Assembly: GCF_029218125.1 (NCBI RefSeq)
Contig: NZ_JARFXX010000012.1
Span: forward strand, 1 to 43,808
DNA from: Oscillibacter faecalis_A
GTDB taxonomy: Bacteria > Bacillota > Clostridia > Oscillospirales > Oscillospiraceae
Length of the DNA stretch: 43,808 bases
Direction of reading: 5' to 3'
The notes below the pieces were generated by a model. It searched no databases. It was given only the letters and a program-made list of their open reading frames with translations, and was not told where the DNA came from. A program made the position numbers and the translations under genes. Of the stretch, positions 1 through 7,157 are shown piece by piece. The first letter of the stretch is position 1, and each line of letters begins with the position of its first letter.

Positions 1-100
1 CCCTTTTTCTTCCCTTTCGGCCTTTTTACCAATTTCTACCCCTCCTTCTTCCCCTTTTTACCATCCTCTTTACCTCTAATTTGTACAATAGGTATGACTT
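1..100. repeat. Left copy of window-terminal inverted repeat
   Basis: The first 100 bases are the reverse complement of the last 100 bases, with about five mismatches and no gaps. The repeat is pyrimidine-rich on this strand, contains several TTTACC/TTTTACC words, and its inner end is TTGTACAATAGGTATGACTT. Sequence similarity stops right after that inner boundary. The outer boundary is not visible because the window ends inside the repeat. It may be a dispersed repeat at which the assembly broke, or the ends of a large element or invertible segment. Confidence 0.85.
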
Positions 101-163
101 ATGCCCCACTGCCCCCCGCAAAGCGGCAAATTCAGACTTTATTCACACAATCCCGTCCCGCTG

Positions 164-172
164 TGCTACAAT
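164..172 (+). promoter_or_regulatory. Candidate extended -10 promoter of the GH25 gene
   Basis: TGCTACAAT is a TG-N-TACAAT extended -10 element 32 bases before the lysozyme start. Only a weak -35 (TTCACA at 142-147, spacer 19) is seen. It lies just inside the left terminal repeat, so the repeat itself is outside the core promoter. Confidence 0.35.
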
Positions 173-203
173 AAGCAGGAATGAAAGCAAGGGAGGCGGG
201 GCC

Positions 204-1022
204 ATGAGCGCTCATTCCGGCGGCAAGCGGACAAAAGCCGCGCCGAGAAACAAAATATGGGTGGCGATACTGACGCTGCTGACAGTGCTGCTGCTCTGGT
301 CGACACTGCGGGCAGAAGCTGTCCCAGCAGGACAGGGCATCATGCCGCAGGCGGCGTATCTGGACACCTCCGGGCCGCTTTACCACTACACCGACCCCAC
401 CGGGGACGTTATTGCCCGGACAGGCGTGGATGTTTCCTCCTATCAGGGGGACATTGACTGGAACGCAGTCCGGGAGGCCGGGGCGGAGTTTGCCATAGTG
501 CGGGTGGGCTTCCGGGGCTACGGCACCGGGGCCATCGTGGAGGACAGCCGCTTTTTGCAGAATGTCCAAGGTGCAAAGGCCGCCGGACTGGAGGTGGGCG
601 TCTACTTCTACTCCCAAGCCTTAACAGAAGCCGAGGCCGAGGAGGAGGCTCTGTTTACGCTGGAGCGGGTACAAGCGCTGGGATTGACAGGACCTGTCGC
701 CTACGATTTGGAGTTCTACACAGCAGACGAGGCCAGGACAGACGCCCTCACCGGCCAGCAGGCCACACTGAACGCAGCGGCGTTCTGCCAAGTACTGGAA
801 ACCGCGGGACTTCGCAGCGTGGTGTACATGAACGGCCACTGGTCCGGGGCCATGTACGATTTAGACGCGCTGGCGGACTGGCCCATCTGGTACGCCGGGT
901 ACGGCCAACCGCCCACGCTGGAACGGGGTGTGCTGCTGTGGCAGTACACCGAGGAAGGCACGCTCCCCGGTATTAGCGGACCGGTGGACATGGACCTCTG
1001 GTTCGAGAAGTCGGGCACTTAA
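204..1022 (+). CDS. Glycoside hydrolase family 25 lysozyme, membrane-anchored
   Basis: Predicted N-acetylmuramidase of 272 residues that would cut the glycan backbone of peptidoglycan outside the membrane. An uncleaved-type signal anchor (about residues 17-33) follows a basic N-terminus. The GH25 domain starts at GVDVSSYQGDIDW (about 74-86; D76) and includes YDLEF (D168, E170), the D-x-E acid pair of the family; the C-terminal DMDLWF motif is also typical. I chose the ATG at 204 because GGGAGGCGGGG lies directly before it; the frame stays open back to a TTG at 81 inside the terminal repeat, without a ribosome site. It is single-gene, facing the dpaL gene across a shared terminator. Remodelling or cell-wall turnover is more likely than phage lysis, since no phage gene is nearby. 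Confidence 0.88.
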   Translation: MSAHSGGKRTKAAPRNKIWVAILTLLTVLLLWSTLRAEAVPAGQGIMPQAAYLDTSGPLYHYTDPTGDVIARTGVDVSSYQGDIDWNAVREAGAEFAIVRVGFRGYGTGAIVEDSRFLQNVQGAKAAGLEVGVYFYSQALTEAEAEEEALFTLERVQALGLTGPVAYDLEFYTADEARTDALTGQQATLNAAAFCQVLETAGLRSVVYMNGHWSGAMYDLDALADWPIWYAGYGQPPTLERGVLLWQYTEEGTLPGISGPVDMDLWFEKSGT

Positions 1023-1040
1023 ATATTATAATAGGTATCA

Positions 1041-1075
1041 AAGGGCGGCTCCCGGAGTGGGAGCCGCCCTTTTTG
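1041..1075. terminator. Bidirectional rho-independent terminator
   Basis: A 13-bp perfect stem (1041-1053 with 1059-1071) with a 5-base loop is followed by a T-run on the plus strand and by TTT on the minus strand. It sits between the convergent GH25 and dpaL genes and can end both. Confidence 0.85.
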
Positions 1076-1098
1076 TCCGATTAGGCTAATCGTCCGCG

Positions 1099-2331
1099 TT
1101 ATTCCGCCATAGGGTAGGCACCGTTATAGACCACATTGCGCCAGCCAGCTGGATCCGTGTCCCCCTCGGTGCTGAACAGGAGGATAACGGAGTGTTCGTC
1201 CAGCTTCAGCTTATCCCGAAGAGCAGCATAAGCGGGGTCGCAAAGCAGCAGAGAGACCAGTCCCGATGTCACCGCGCCGGATTCACCAGAGATCACCTGA
1301 GCGTCACCGTCCCGGGGAGCGGCCAGCACCCGCATACCGCGGGCCGTTACACGATCGTCACAGGCAAAGCAGAAGTCGGCATAGTCCCGCATAATGGGCC
1401 ATGTAACTTGACAGACCTCGCCGCAGTTCAGTCCCGCCATGATCGTCATATTGTCCCCGGTGGCAGGATGTGTCGCACCGTCCTGCTGCTGAACAGACTC
1501 GTAAATGCAGGCCACATGGTCCGGCTCCACAATGGAGACGCAGGGCAGCGCCGTGCCGTACACACTTTGCAGCGCACCCAGCACACCGCCGGCCATAGCG
1601 CCGACACCGGCCTGCAAAAACACATGGGAGGGACGGTCATAGCCTTTGTCCCGGAGCTGGTCCAGCGCTTCAAAGAGCATGGTGGTGTAGCCCTGCACGA
1701 TCCATGTGGGGACATCTTCATAGCCGGGCCACGCGGTATCCTGTACCAGGAACCAGCCGTTTTCCTCCGCCAGCTTTGCCGAATAACGCACGGCATCGTC
1801 ATACGTCAGGTCGGTGATGGTGACATCGGCATTGCCGACCTCCCGAATGGCCTGCGCCCGGACCTCTACGGAGCCTCTCGGCATGAACACATGGGCACGG
1901 CAGCCCAGCATTCCGGCAGCCCATGAGACACCCCGACCGTGGTTTCCGTCCGTGGTGGTGATGAACTCCATGCGGGAGACCCGGTCCCGATATTCCGGGG
2001 ACTTCAGCGTGTCCATGGTGGCGGTGCGGTGATCCAGCCCCAGCTCCCGGCACACCACCCGGAACAGAGCGTACAGTCCGCCCAGCGCCTTAAAGGCGTT
2101 GAGGCCGAAGCGCGGGGACTCGTCTTTCACCAGCACGGAGCGGACGCCGCCCCGTTTGGCAAGACCGGATAATTCCACCAGTGGCGTAGGGGCATAGCCC
2201 GTCATGGAACGGTGGAGCCGCCGGGCCGGAGCGGTGGCCTCCCTGGAAAGGAAGCTCGTGTCCGCCGTGGGGGCGGCAGTATGGGGATTTTCCAGCATGG
2301 AAACAACGCGGACAGTCGTGGAATCAAGCAT
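1099..2331 (-). CDS. dpaL: Diaminopropionate ammonia-lyase
   Basis: PLP enzyme (fold type II) that converts 2,3-diaminopropionate to pyruvate and ammonia; related enzymes also deaminate D-serine. The product has 410 residues, against 398 in the E. coli YgeX/DpaL protein. The hallmark KDESPRFGLNAFK carries the PLP lysine (K81), TTTDGNHGRG carries the catalytic aspartate (D128), and AGVGAMAGGV, IMAGLNCGE and ISGESGAV match the family. I prefer the ATG at 2331 with GAGGT just upstream; an in-frame GTG at 2343 would add four residues. It lies alone on the minus strand downstream of the primase gene and is probably expressed from its own promoter. The usual neighbours of ygeX purine/amino-acid clusters are absent here. 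Confidence 0.93.
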   Translation of the reverse strand: MLDSTTVRVVSMLENPHTAAPTADTSFLSREATAPARRLHRSMTGYAPTPLVELSGLAKRGGVRSVLVKDESPRFGLNAFKALGGLYALFRVVCRELGLDHRTATMDTLKSPEYRDRVSRMEFITTTDGNHGRGVSWAAGMLGCRAHVFMPRGSVEVRAQAIREVGNADVTITDLTYDDAVRYSAKLAEENGWFLVQDTAWPGYEDVPTWIVQGYTTMLFEALDQLRDKGYDRPSHVFLQAGVGAMAGGVLGALQSVYGTALPCVSIVEPDHVACIYESVQQQDGATHPATGDNMTIMAGLNCGEVCQVTWPIMRDYADFCFACDDRVTARGMRVLAAPRDGDAQVISGESGAVTSGLVSLLLCDPAYAALRDKLKLDEHSVILLFSTEGDTDPAGWRNVVYNGAYPMAE

Positions 2332-2421
2332 GGTGCACCTCACTTCTCCCCCCGGAAAACCGGAAGGAATCTAAAAATTGATTCTGCCGGTCTGAACCGG
2401 CGGGAATCTGGAGATACTATT

Positions 2422-2450
2422 ACTATACAGGAGCGCAGGTTGGGACGCAA
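2422..2450 (-). promoter_or_regulatory. Candidate dpaL promoter
   Basis: On the minus strand TTGCGT (2445-2450), a 17-base spacer and TATAGT (2422-2427) precede a leader of roughly 85 bases to the dpaL start. The leader contains an imperfect dyad, GCCGGT...ACCGGC at 2386-2402, that could be an operator or an RNA hairpin. Confidence 0.4.
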
Positions 2451-2462
2451 GGAGCAATTTTC

Positions 2463-2488
2463 GGACAGAACTCACGTGAGTTTTGTCC
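2463..2488. promoter_or_regulatory. parS-like CACGTG palindrome, site 1
   Basis: A 26-bp palindrome with one mismatch whose core is ACTCACGTGAGT, flanked by GGACA and TGTCC. It ends exactly at the stop codon region of the primase gene. No T-run follows it on either strand, so it is not a normal terminator. It is the most symmetrical of five related sites in the window. Confidence 0.6.
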
Positions 2489-4308
2489 TACTGCTCCTCA
2501 AAGCACGAAAATGCCGGGTAATAGCGGTAGGGAATCGCCGCGCCCAGACCGCCGGAGCGGTTTTTTAAAATCTTCAGCTCCAGCTCCCGGGGGTCCTTGC
2601 GCTTTTCCTCGTCCACGCTGAAGCCGGGACGTCCCGCGCCCCGGGCCTGAAGACCGATGAGGACGTCAGCGGAGTAATCGATGCCGCCGGATTCCTTGAA
2701 GGCGTTCATGCTGACCTCTAAATTGTAATTTTCCCGGTTGAAGGAGGAAATGGCGAAAATAGTTAAGCCCTCCTCACGGCTGAGCTTTTTCAGGGCGCAG
2801 ACGGAGCGGTCCAGATTCTGCTTGTCCGTAAAATGGACGTCCACCGGGGCGATGATCTGCAGATAGTCGATGAGCACCACCGGGCGCACGCCGGTTTCCC
2901 GGATGTGGCGGCGCAGCTCGGCACGGATATAGTCCAGCCCTGTCTCGTGGTCGCCCTCCCGGAACCAGAGATGTCCGGCGTAGGCGGCGTAGGCAGATTT
3001 GGCCCTTTGCAGATGCTCCCGCTCCTCTAACGAGTAGTCCGGGTAGCGGCGCCCGTCCAGCACGCCGCGAACGGTGCGGGAACGGAATTTCGTGCGGCTG
3101 TCATCGGCGAGAAACGTCTCCCGGCTGATGGAGCGGGCCATCAACTCAAAGGCGGTCATTTCCAGCGTGAAAATGAGAACGTCCCGCCCCTGCCGGGCTA
3201 AATTGTCCGCCATCTGCATACAAAACGCGGTCTTGCCGAGTGAGCTCACCGCGCCCATGACGTACAGTCCATCGTAGAGGCCGCCATCCAGCGCCGCGTC
3301 CAGTTTGGAAAAGCCGGTGGAAAGAGGCGGACGCTCCGCCTGCAGGGCGATGTAATCCTCTAACAGAGCCATCTGTCCCGCCGCGCTGCGGGTCTCATAG
3401 GGTGGTGGGAGCTGAGCGGCGCGGCTGTCGATGCAGCTTTGAAGGTACTGCCCTGCAAGTGCTCTGTCCGCACAGAGAAGCTCGTTGAGGTCCTTGCCCT
3501 CCGGCAATGGCGGACAGCGGTACAGCCACGGGAACTGCTCCGTCAGGACGGAGGCCCATTCGTCCCCGGCTTTGTCATTATCCGGCAGCAGCAGTATCGG
3601 CGCGCTGTCCGAAAGCGTTTGCAGAATGGCCGCGATTTTCGTTCGGTTGCCGCTGCCGTTCATGGCACAGGCGCAGAAGCCCAGTTCCTCGGCGGAGAGT
3701 GCATCGAACACGCCCTCTACTATGAAGACCGGCTGGCTGCCGGTGAGCTTATCCGCCTGAAATAGCGGTGAGGGCAGACCCTTTTCATTGAGATAGCGCT
3801 TTTCCGCCACAGCTCGCCGGACGATGTGCCCTCCATCACAGGGCAGCACCACGCAGTCAAGGGCCGAATCGTAGCCTAATTGAAATCGGGCGGCGGTTTT
3901 CTCAGAGAGACCTCGCCGGACAAAATAATCCGTCTCCCCCCGATGCGCCGCGCAGCTTACAATATAGCGCTGTGCTTCAGCCGTGGCTTGCGGCTTGGAG
4001 GTTGGACGCTTTTCGGAAGAAGCGGGGTTGTCTGTATGTATGTTGCCGTGTCCGTATCGTCGAGAGGCTTCAGCCAGCGCCTCCAACGGTGAGGACAGGT
4101 GTTCGTTCATTTGCAGCAGGTCATAGAGGTCATAGTCTGCGCCGCAGGCAAAGCAGTGGACCTTGTGGCGTTTCGAATCATAGCCCATGGAGGGATCGTG
4201 GTCGAAATGCTCCGGGTTCAGGCAGCGAAAGCGCTTGCGGGGATCAATGCCCTGTTCCCGGAGGTAGGTTTCCAGCATGGGACGCAGAGAGTCAAAGGTA
4301 TCCGTCAT
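2488..4308 (-). CDS. Bifunctional DNA primase-helicase (zinc finger, TOPRIM, DnaB-like ATPase)
   Basis: Predicted replication protein of 606 residues that would unwind DNA and lay primers, in the arrangement of phage T7 gp4. A CHC2-type zinc-binding module lies at about 29-55 (C29, H34, C52, C55), with two extra residues in the first knuckle. The TOPRIM domain spans about 192-250 (VEGVFDA with E198; LLPDNDKAGD). A RecA-fold helicase fills the C-terminal half, with Walker A GAVSSLGKT (352-360), TLEM (E383), Walker B VVLIDYLQ (D481) and an SSFNRENY motif. The start has AAGGAG 6-7 bases upstream. It follows the rep gene on the same strand, separated by 415 bases with iteron-like repeats, which marks it as part of a replicon-specific replication module. 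A phage origin is possible, but no other phage genes are present. Confidence 0.87.
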   Translation of the reverse strand: MTDTFDSLRPMLETYLREQGIDPRKRFRCLNPEHFDHDPSMGYDSKRHKVHCFACGADYDLYDLLQMNEHLSSPLEALAEASRRYGHGNIHTDNPASSEKRPTSKPQATAEAQRYIVSCAAHRGETDYFVRRGLSEKTAARFQLGYDSALDCVVLPCDGGHIVRRAVAEKRYLNEKGLPSPLFQADKLTGSQPVFIVEGVFDALSAEELGFCACAMNGSGNRTKIAAILQTLSDSAPILLLPDNDKAGDEWASVLTEQFPWLYRCPPLPEGKDLNELLCADRALAGQYLQSCIDSRAAQLPPPYETRSAAGQMALLEDYIALQAERPPLSTGFSKLDAALDGGLYDGLYVMGAVSSLGKTAFCMQMADNLARQGRDVLIFTLEMTAFELMARSISRETFLADDSRTKFRSRTVRGVLDGRRYPDYSLEEREHLQRAKSAYAAYAGHLWFREGDHETGLDYIRAELRRHIRETGVRPVVLIDYLQIIAPVDVHFTDKQNLDRSVCALKKLSREEGLTIFAISSFNRENYNLEVSMNAFKESGGIDYSADVLIGLQARGAGRPGFSVDEEKRKDPRELELKILKNRSGGLGAAIPYRYYPAFSCFEEQ

Positions 4309-4485
4309 AGCTGCTCCTTTTTATTGGTTTATTGAGCGGTAATAGTATAACATACCCGGCCTCCGGGATATATTCGGAGACCGGGTCATCAATTATCTTA
4401 GATATCAATAAGGGGATGAGGACGGGAGCGCACGGCGCTGAAACCGTTGGGAGCGCCCAAAAATGAGGGGGGCGGAAAAAAAGTC

Positions 4486-4547
4486 TGCACGGGGCGGGGT
4501 CGGGTCTGCACGGGTTGAAGTCGCCGCAGCACGGAGCGAGGTGGGAA
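4486..4547 (+). repeat. Three degenerate iterons at 21-bp period
   Basis: Three direct repeats begin at 4486, 4507 and 4528 (TGCACGGGGCGGGGTCGG, TGCACGGGTTGAAGTCGC, AGCACGGAGCGAGGTGGG). They resemble the origin iterons but sit exactly 21 bp, two helical turns, apart, downstream of the rep gene. They may be a secondary initiator-binding cluster. Confidence 0.55.
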
Positions 4548-4697
4548 TATGCGGCGGTATGGGGAAAGATTGCCAACATACCGGGGTATTTTCGCCGGAA
4601 AGTGCCGGTTTCAGTGGGGGTTTTCGGCGGATTGACGGAATGATGTGGAGTGTTTTTCCCCAATGCGGCTTTGCGCGGTGCAGCAAGACGGAGAAAG

Positions 4698-4715
4698 CCG
4701 ACATCGTTTCGTGCA
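4698..4715 (-). repeat. Single inverted iteron
   Basis: Read on the minus strand this is TGCACGAAACGATGTCGG, a close match to the origin iteron in the opposite orientation, located just downstream of the rep stop codon. Confidence 0.55.
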
Positions 4716-4723
4716 GATGCAGG

Positions 4724-6028
4724 TCAGCCTTCAGTGGGCTTATCGGCGCTGTTGTCGGCCTTTTTCTTGCGGGACACCCTCTTTTTGCCGGTCTCTAACT
4801 GCTTGGCCTGCCGGCGGGTCTCGATTTTGTGGCGGTAGCCCTGTATCGTTTCATCAATGCCGACGGTCATTTTGCCGGCAAGAAATGAGTTGATGTTATC
4901 GTAGTCGAAGGACATATGCAGCGAGCCGCCGGAGATGTCTTCGATCTCCTCCACCGCCCGGTTAAAGGGACGGATGATGGCCTCGTCATAGTTGCGGTTC
5001 TTGACCTCCTCTTTGGTGGGAAGGCCGATGTAGTTGATAATGTCCTCCACTCGGACAAGGAAATTGCCGCCATCGTCCACCGGGGCCTTTCGAGCGCGGT
5101 AGTAAAGGTAGAACGCCATGCGGTAGGCATTTTCGGAGAGTTGGCCCATCCAGTCCGGGATGAGCTGGTAATACTGCGTCAGGAACTGCCGGACGTTTTC
5201 GGCAAAGGAGATCTGCACCTCGCCGGTGTATTTTTTGATGCTGGCCTCGGTGGCAAGGTGCGTGATGTAAAAGGACTCGAAGTATTTTTTATAGGACTCG
5301 GCGGTGAGCTTTACGTTTGTGATGGACTGGACGTCCTTTTTGAGCTGGCGGTAAGCGGCGTCCCGGCTGGAAAGGCCGGACCACGCCATGTATTCCGTGA
5401 TGTTGAACCGGGCGCAGTTATCCCGCCATCCGTCCCGGTTGCCCCGCATCAGCGTGTAGATCAGAAGCCGGTGGGCGGTCCACGAGAGGTTTTTCGTGTA
5501 TTCGCTGACCGCCTCGAAGATCAGCGTCATCTCATAGTCCTTGTTGCGGTAGCGCACGGACTGGTTGCCGTAGGCGTCCGGCTGGGAGTATGTGACGGTG
5601 ATGCCGTTGGACGCCGGATGAAATTCCCGGCCCCGCTTCATGTTGGCCCACACGCCGCAGATGAAATAGGTGGCGGGGCTGTTGCCCAGCACATCGTATT
5701 CCGTCCGGGCAAGCTGGGAGAGCGTGTCGGAGAAAATGTCCATCAGCGTTTCGGCAAACGCGACGGTCTCCGGCGCGGCGGCCTCCACCAGAGCGGAGAG
5801 CTTGTCCGGCGTGGAGAGGTCATGGGCGGACAAAAAGGCGTCCATCACGGGGTAAATGCGCTGGAAATCGTATTCGGAGCATTGCTTGGCAAAGGATTTC
5901 GGCTTCGTGTCCGCCAGAGGCTTCAGCTTTTCGTAGGTCTTACGCATCTCCTGAAACTGGTCGCTTTCCAGAAACCGCGCCGGGGCCTCCTTCCGCAGGG
6001 CCTCTAAGGATTCGGATATCTGTGCCAT
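4724..6028 (-). CDS. Putative iteron-binding replication initiator (Rep)
   Basis: 434-residue protein proposed to start replication by binding the iterons just upstream. It has a helical N-terminal part, then two segments that look like tandem winged helices of the Rep_3/RepA-type initiators: about 180-285 (LSWTAHRLLIYTL...) and about 300-390 (NAYRMAFYLYYRARKA...RVEDIINYIGL...AIIRPFNRAVEEIEDI). The C-terminus is lysine-rich. No enzymatic motif is seen. GGGAGG lies ten bases before the ATG at 6028; an in-frame ATG at 6076 would add 16 residues but its ribosome site is poorly spaced. The frame remains open far upstream through the iterons, which is an artefact of repeat composition. Family assignment rests on pattern and context (iterons, primase-helicase, par operon), not on a strong motif match. 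Confidence 0.72.
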   Translation of the reverse strand: MAQISESLEALRKEAPARFLESDQFQEMRKTYEKLKPLADTKPKSFAKQCSEYDFQRIYPVMDAFLSAHDLSTPDKLSALVEAAAPETVAFAETLMDIFSDTLSQLARTEYDVLGNSPATYFICGVWANMKRGREFHPASNGITVTYSQPDAYGNQSVRYRNKDYEMTLIFEAVSEYTKNLSWTAHRLLIYTLMRGNRDGWRDNCARFNITEYMAWSGLSSRDAAYRQLKKDVQSITNVKLTAESYKKYFESFYITHLATEASIKKYTGEVQISFAENVRQFLTQYYQLIPDWMGQLSENAYRMAFYLYYRARKAPVDDGGNFLVRVEDIINYIGLPTKEEVKNRNYDEAIIRPFNRAVEEIEDISGGSLHMSFDYDNINSFLAGKMTVGIDETIQGYRHKIETRRQAKQLETGKKRVSRKKKADNSADKPTEG

Positions 6029-6210
6029 GCGGGCGTATCCTCCCTTTTTCAGATATGATTTGATCAGTGCAAGCATATCACAATTCGCGCTCCTTTGCAA
6101 ACAAAAATACGGGGCGGCAGCCTGCCCTTTCGGGTGTCCGGCGTGTCCATCCGGGCGAAAACGGAAGAAGCCGGACGGGCGGGGTCGGATGCGGGCGGAA
6201 CAGGCGCCCC

Positions 6211-6254
6211 TATATACCCTCGTTCCGACGTGGTTTGGTGCACGAAAACGTGCA
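6211..6254 (-). promoter_or_regulatory. Rep promoter with inverted iteron pair (autoregulation operator)
   Basis: A candidate -10 TATATA on the minus strand (6211-6216) is directly preceded by a minus-strand iteron TGCACCAAACCACGTCGGAA (6223-6242) that overlaps a plus-strand TGCACGAAAACGTGCA (6239-6254). Inverted iterons in the rep promoter are the classical target for Rep self-repression in iteron plasmids. No good -35 is seen. Confidence 0.5.
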
Positions 6255-6377
6255 ACAAACGAAAAAGTTTTTTTGTTTGTTTTCGGAGCGGGTGTCCGCA
6301 GCGGCGCTTCGGAGAAGAAATCCGACTTAAAACCGTGCAGGTCGGTCAGGGGCACGGAGCGGGAATCGGGAGGCTTC

Positions 6378-6397
6378 GGACAAGTCTCATGTGAGTT
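6378..6397. promoter_or_regulatory. parS-like CACGTG palindrome, site 2 (degenerate)
   Basis: GGACAAGTCTCATGTGAGTT matches the shared site with CATGTG in place of CACGTG. It lies between the rep promoter and the iterons, about 180 bp from the first iteron. Confidence 0.5.
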
Positions 6398-6575
6398 TTT
6401 TTGCGGCGGCGCGTCCGGGAGGCGGCTTGCTGCCGCCGGGGCGGTCACCACAAGCCCTGACGGTTTTCCGTCCCGGACAAACACAAAATGTTGCATATCC
6501 GGGCGGTTTTGTGTTCGAAATGACACAAGGCAGCGCAGCAGTCCGCATTGGGTGCGAGGAGCCGGAGACGGAGCT

Positions 6576-6901
6576 TGCACGAAAGCAAATCGGAAATCGG
6601 AATGGGGCTTGCACGAGATCAAGTCGGAAGCTGGGAATAGCTCTGCACGAAATGAAGTCGGCCTTCGGCATATCGCCTGCACGAAACCGTGTCGGAAATC
6701 GCGGCAGGGGATGCACGAAATGACATCGGAACAGACAGATGAGCGTGCACGAAGCTGAGTCGGGACACGGAAAAAGTCGTGCACGATTTTAAGTCGGAAC
6801 TGCGCTTTATGATTGCACGAAAAAGAGTCGGAGTTTGACATTGTGTCTGCACGAAAGCAAATCGGAAATCAGGGATAGCGCTGCACGAAAAGAAGTCGGA
6901 A
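6576..6901 (+). repeat. Ten origin iterons, 20-bp repeat at exact 34-bp period
   Basis: Ten direct repeats start at 6576, 6610, 6644, 6678, 6712, 6746, 6780, 6814, 6848 and 6882, every interval being 34 bp. The consensus is TGCACGAAANNNNNTCGGAA: TGCACGA is invariant, TCGG is invariant, and the middle five or six bases vary. The 14-base spacers are unrelated. Weaker look-alikes occur before the first copy. Conserved half-sites separated by a fixed variable core fit two DNA-binding domains of one initiator, matching the two winged-helix segments of the adjacent Rep. Confidence 0.9.
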
Positions 6902-6946
6902 TAGGGGAATCCGGCGCCGAGGTCTGTCAAGGGATGAAGGTCGGAC

Positions 6947-7060
6947 AATTTTCCAATAGCTATTTGCGGCTATAAAAGTATTTACAGTCTATGAATAGGA
7001 TTTATACTTTACAGAAAGATGGCCACTTTTCTGATAGATATTCCGCGCAGGAATGACACA
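6947..7060. other. AT-rich segment, candidate DNA unwinding element
   Basis: Directly after the iterons the base composition falls sharply in GC, with ATTTACAG and CTTTACAG as short repeats (about 6980-7015) and a CAGAAA...TTTCTG dyad. Its position and composition suit an unwinding element. No convincing DnaA box was found in it. Confidence 0.5.
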
Positions 7061-7080
7061 GCGGCGTGAGATTGTCCTGT

Positions 7081-7116
7081 TGTCATTGACAAAGCGGTGC
7101 GTTCTTTGGTATGCTG
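7081..7116 (+). promoter_or_regulatory. Symporter promoter with overlapping palindrome
   Basis: TTGACA (7087-7092), an 18-base spacer and TATGCT (7111-7116) form a sigma-A-type promoter 41 bases before the symporter start. The perfect 13-bp palindrome TTGTCATTGACAA (7081-7093) covers the -35 and may be a regulator site. Confidence 0.65.
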
Positions 7117-7157
7117 ATTGACAGCATATAAAAATAAGGAGAAGAAAAGGAGAAATT

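Larger units (their letters stand above)
4309..4723. other. Gene-free stretch between rep and primase genes
   Basis: 415 bases with no supported gene. It holds an inverted repeat (4355-4365 with 4375-4385) close to the primase start, a possible -10 TATACT on the minus strand at 4344-4349, three degenerate iterons (4486-4547) and one inverted iteron (4698-4715). Confidence 0.6.
6029..7157. other. Replication control region (candidate origin)
   Basis: 1.13 kb without a supported gene between rep (minus) and the symporter gene (plus). In order it holds the GC-rich rep leader, a rep promoter with an inverted iteron pair (6211-6254), a parS-like palindrome (6378-6397), ten phased iterons (6576-6901), an AT-rich segment (6947-7060), and the symporter promoter (7081-7116). 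The arrangement, iterons next to AT-rich DNA beside an initiator gene, is that of iteron plasmids. Confidence 0.75.

Noticed and set aside
2463..2488. CACGTG palindrome as a terminator of the primase gene
   Set aside because: No T-run follows on the minus strand, and related copies lie where no terminator is needed, for example at 8609 between two real terminators.
6029..6841. N-terminal extension of the Rep frame through the iterons
   Set aside because: The extra 271 residues are a low-quality translation of the repeats and origin; the ribosome site and conserved part begin at 6028.
6576..6901. The regularly spaced repeats as a CRISPR array
   Set aside because: The repeats are only about 20 bp with variable centres, the spacers are just 14 bp, and no cas gene is in the window. 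Iterons explain them better.
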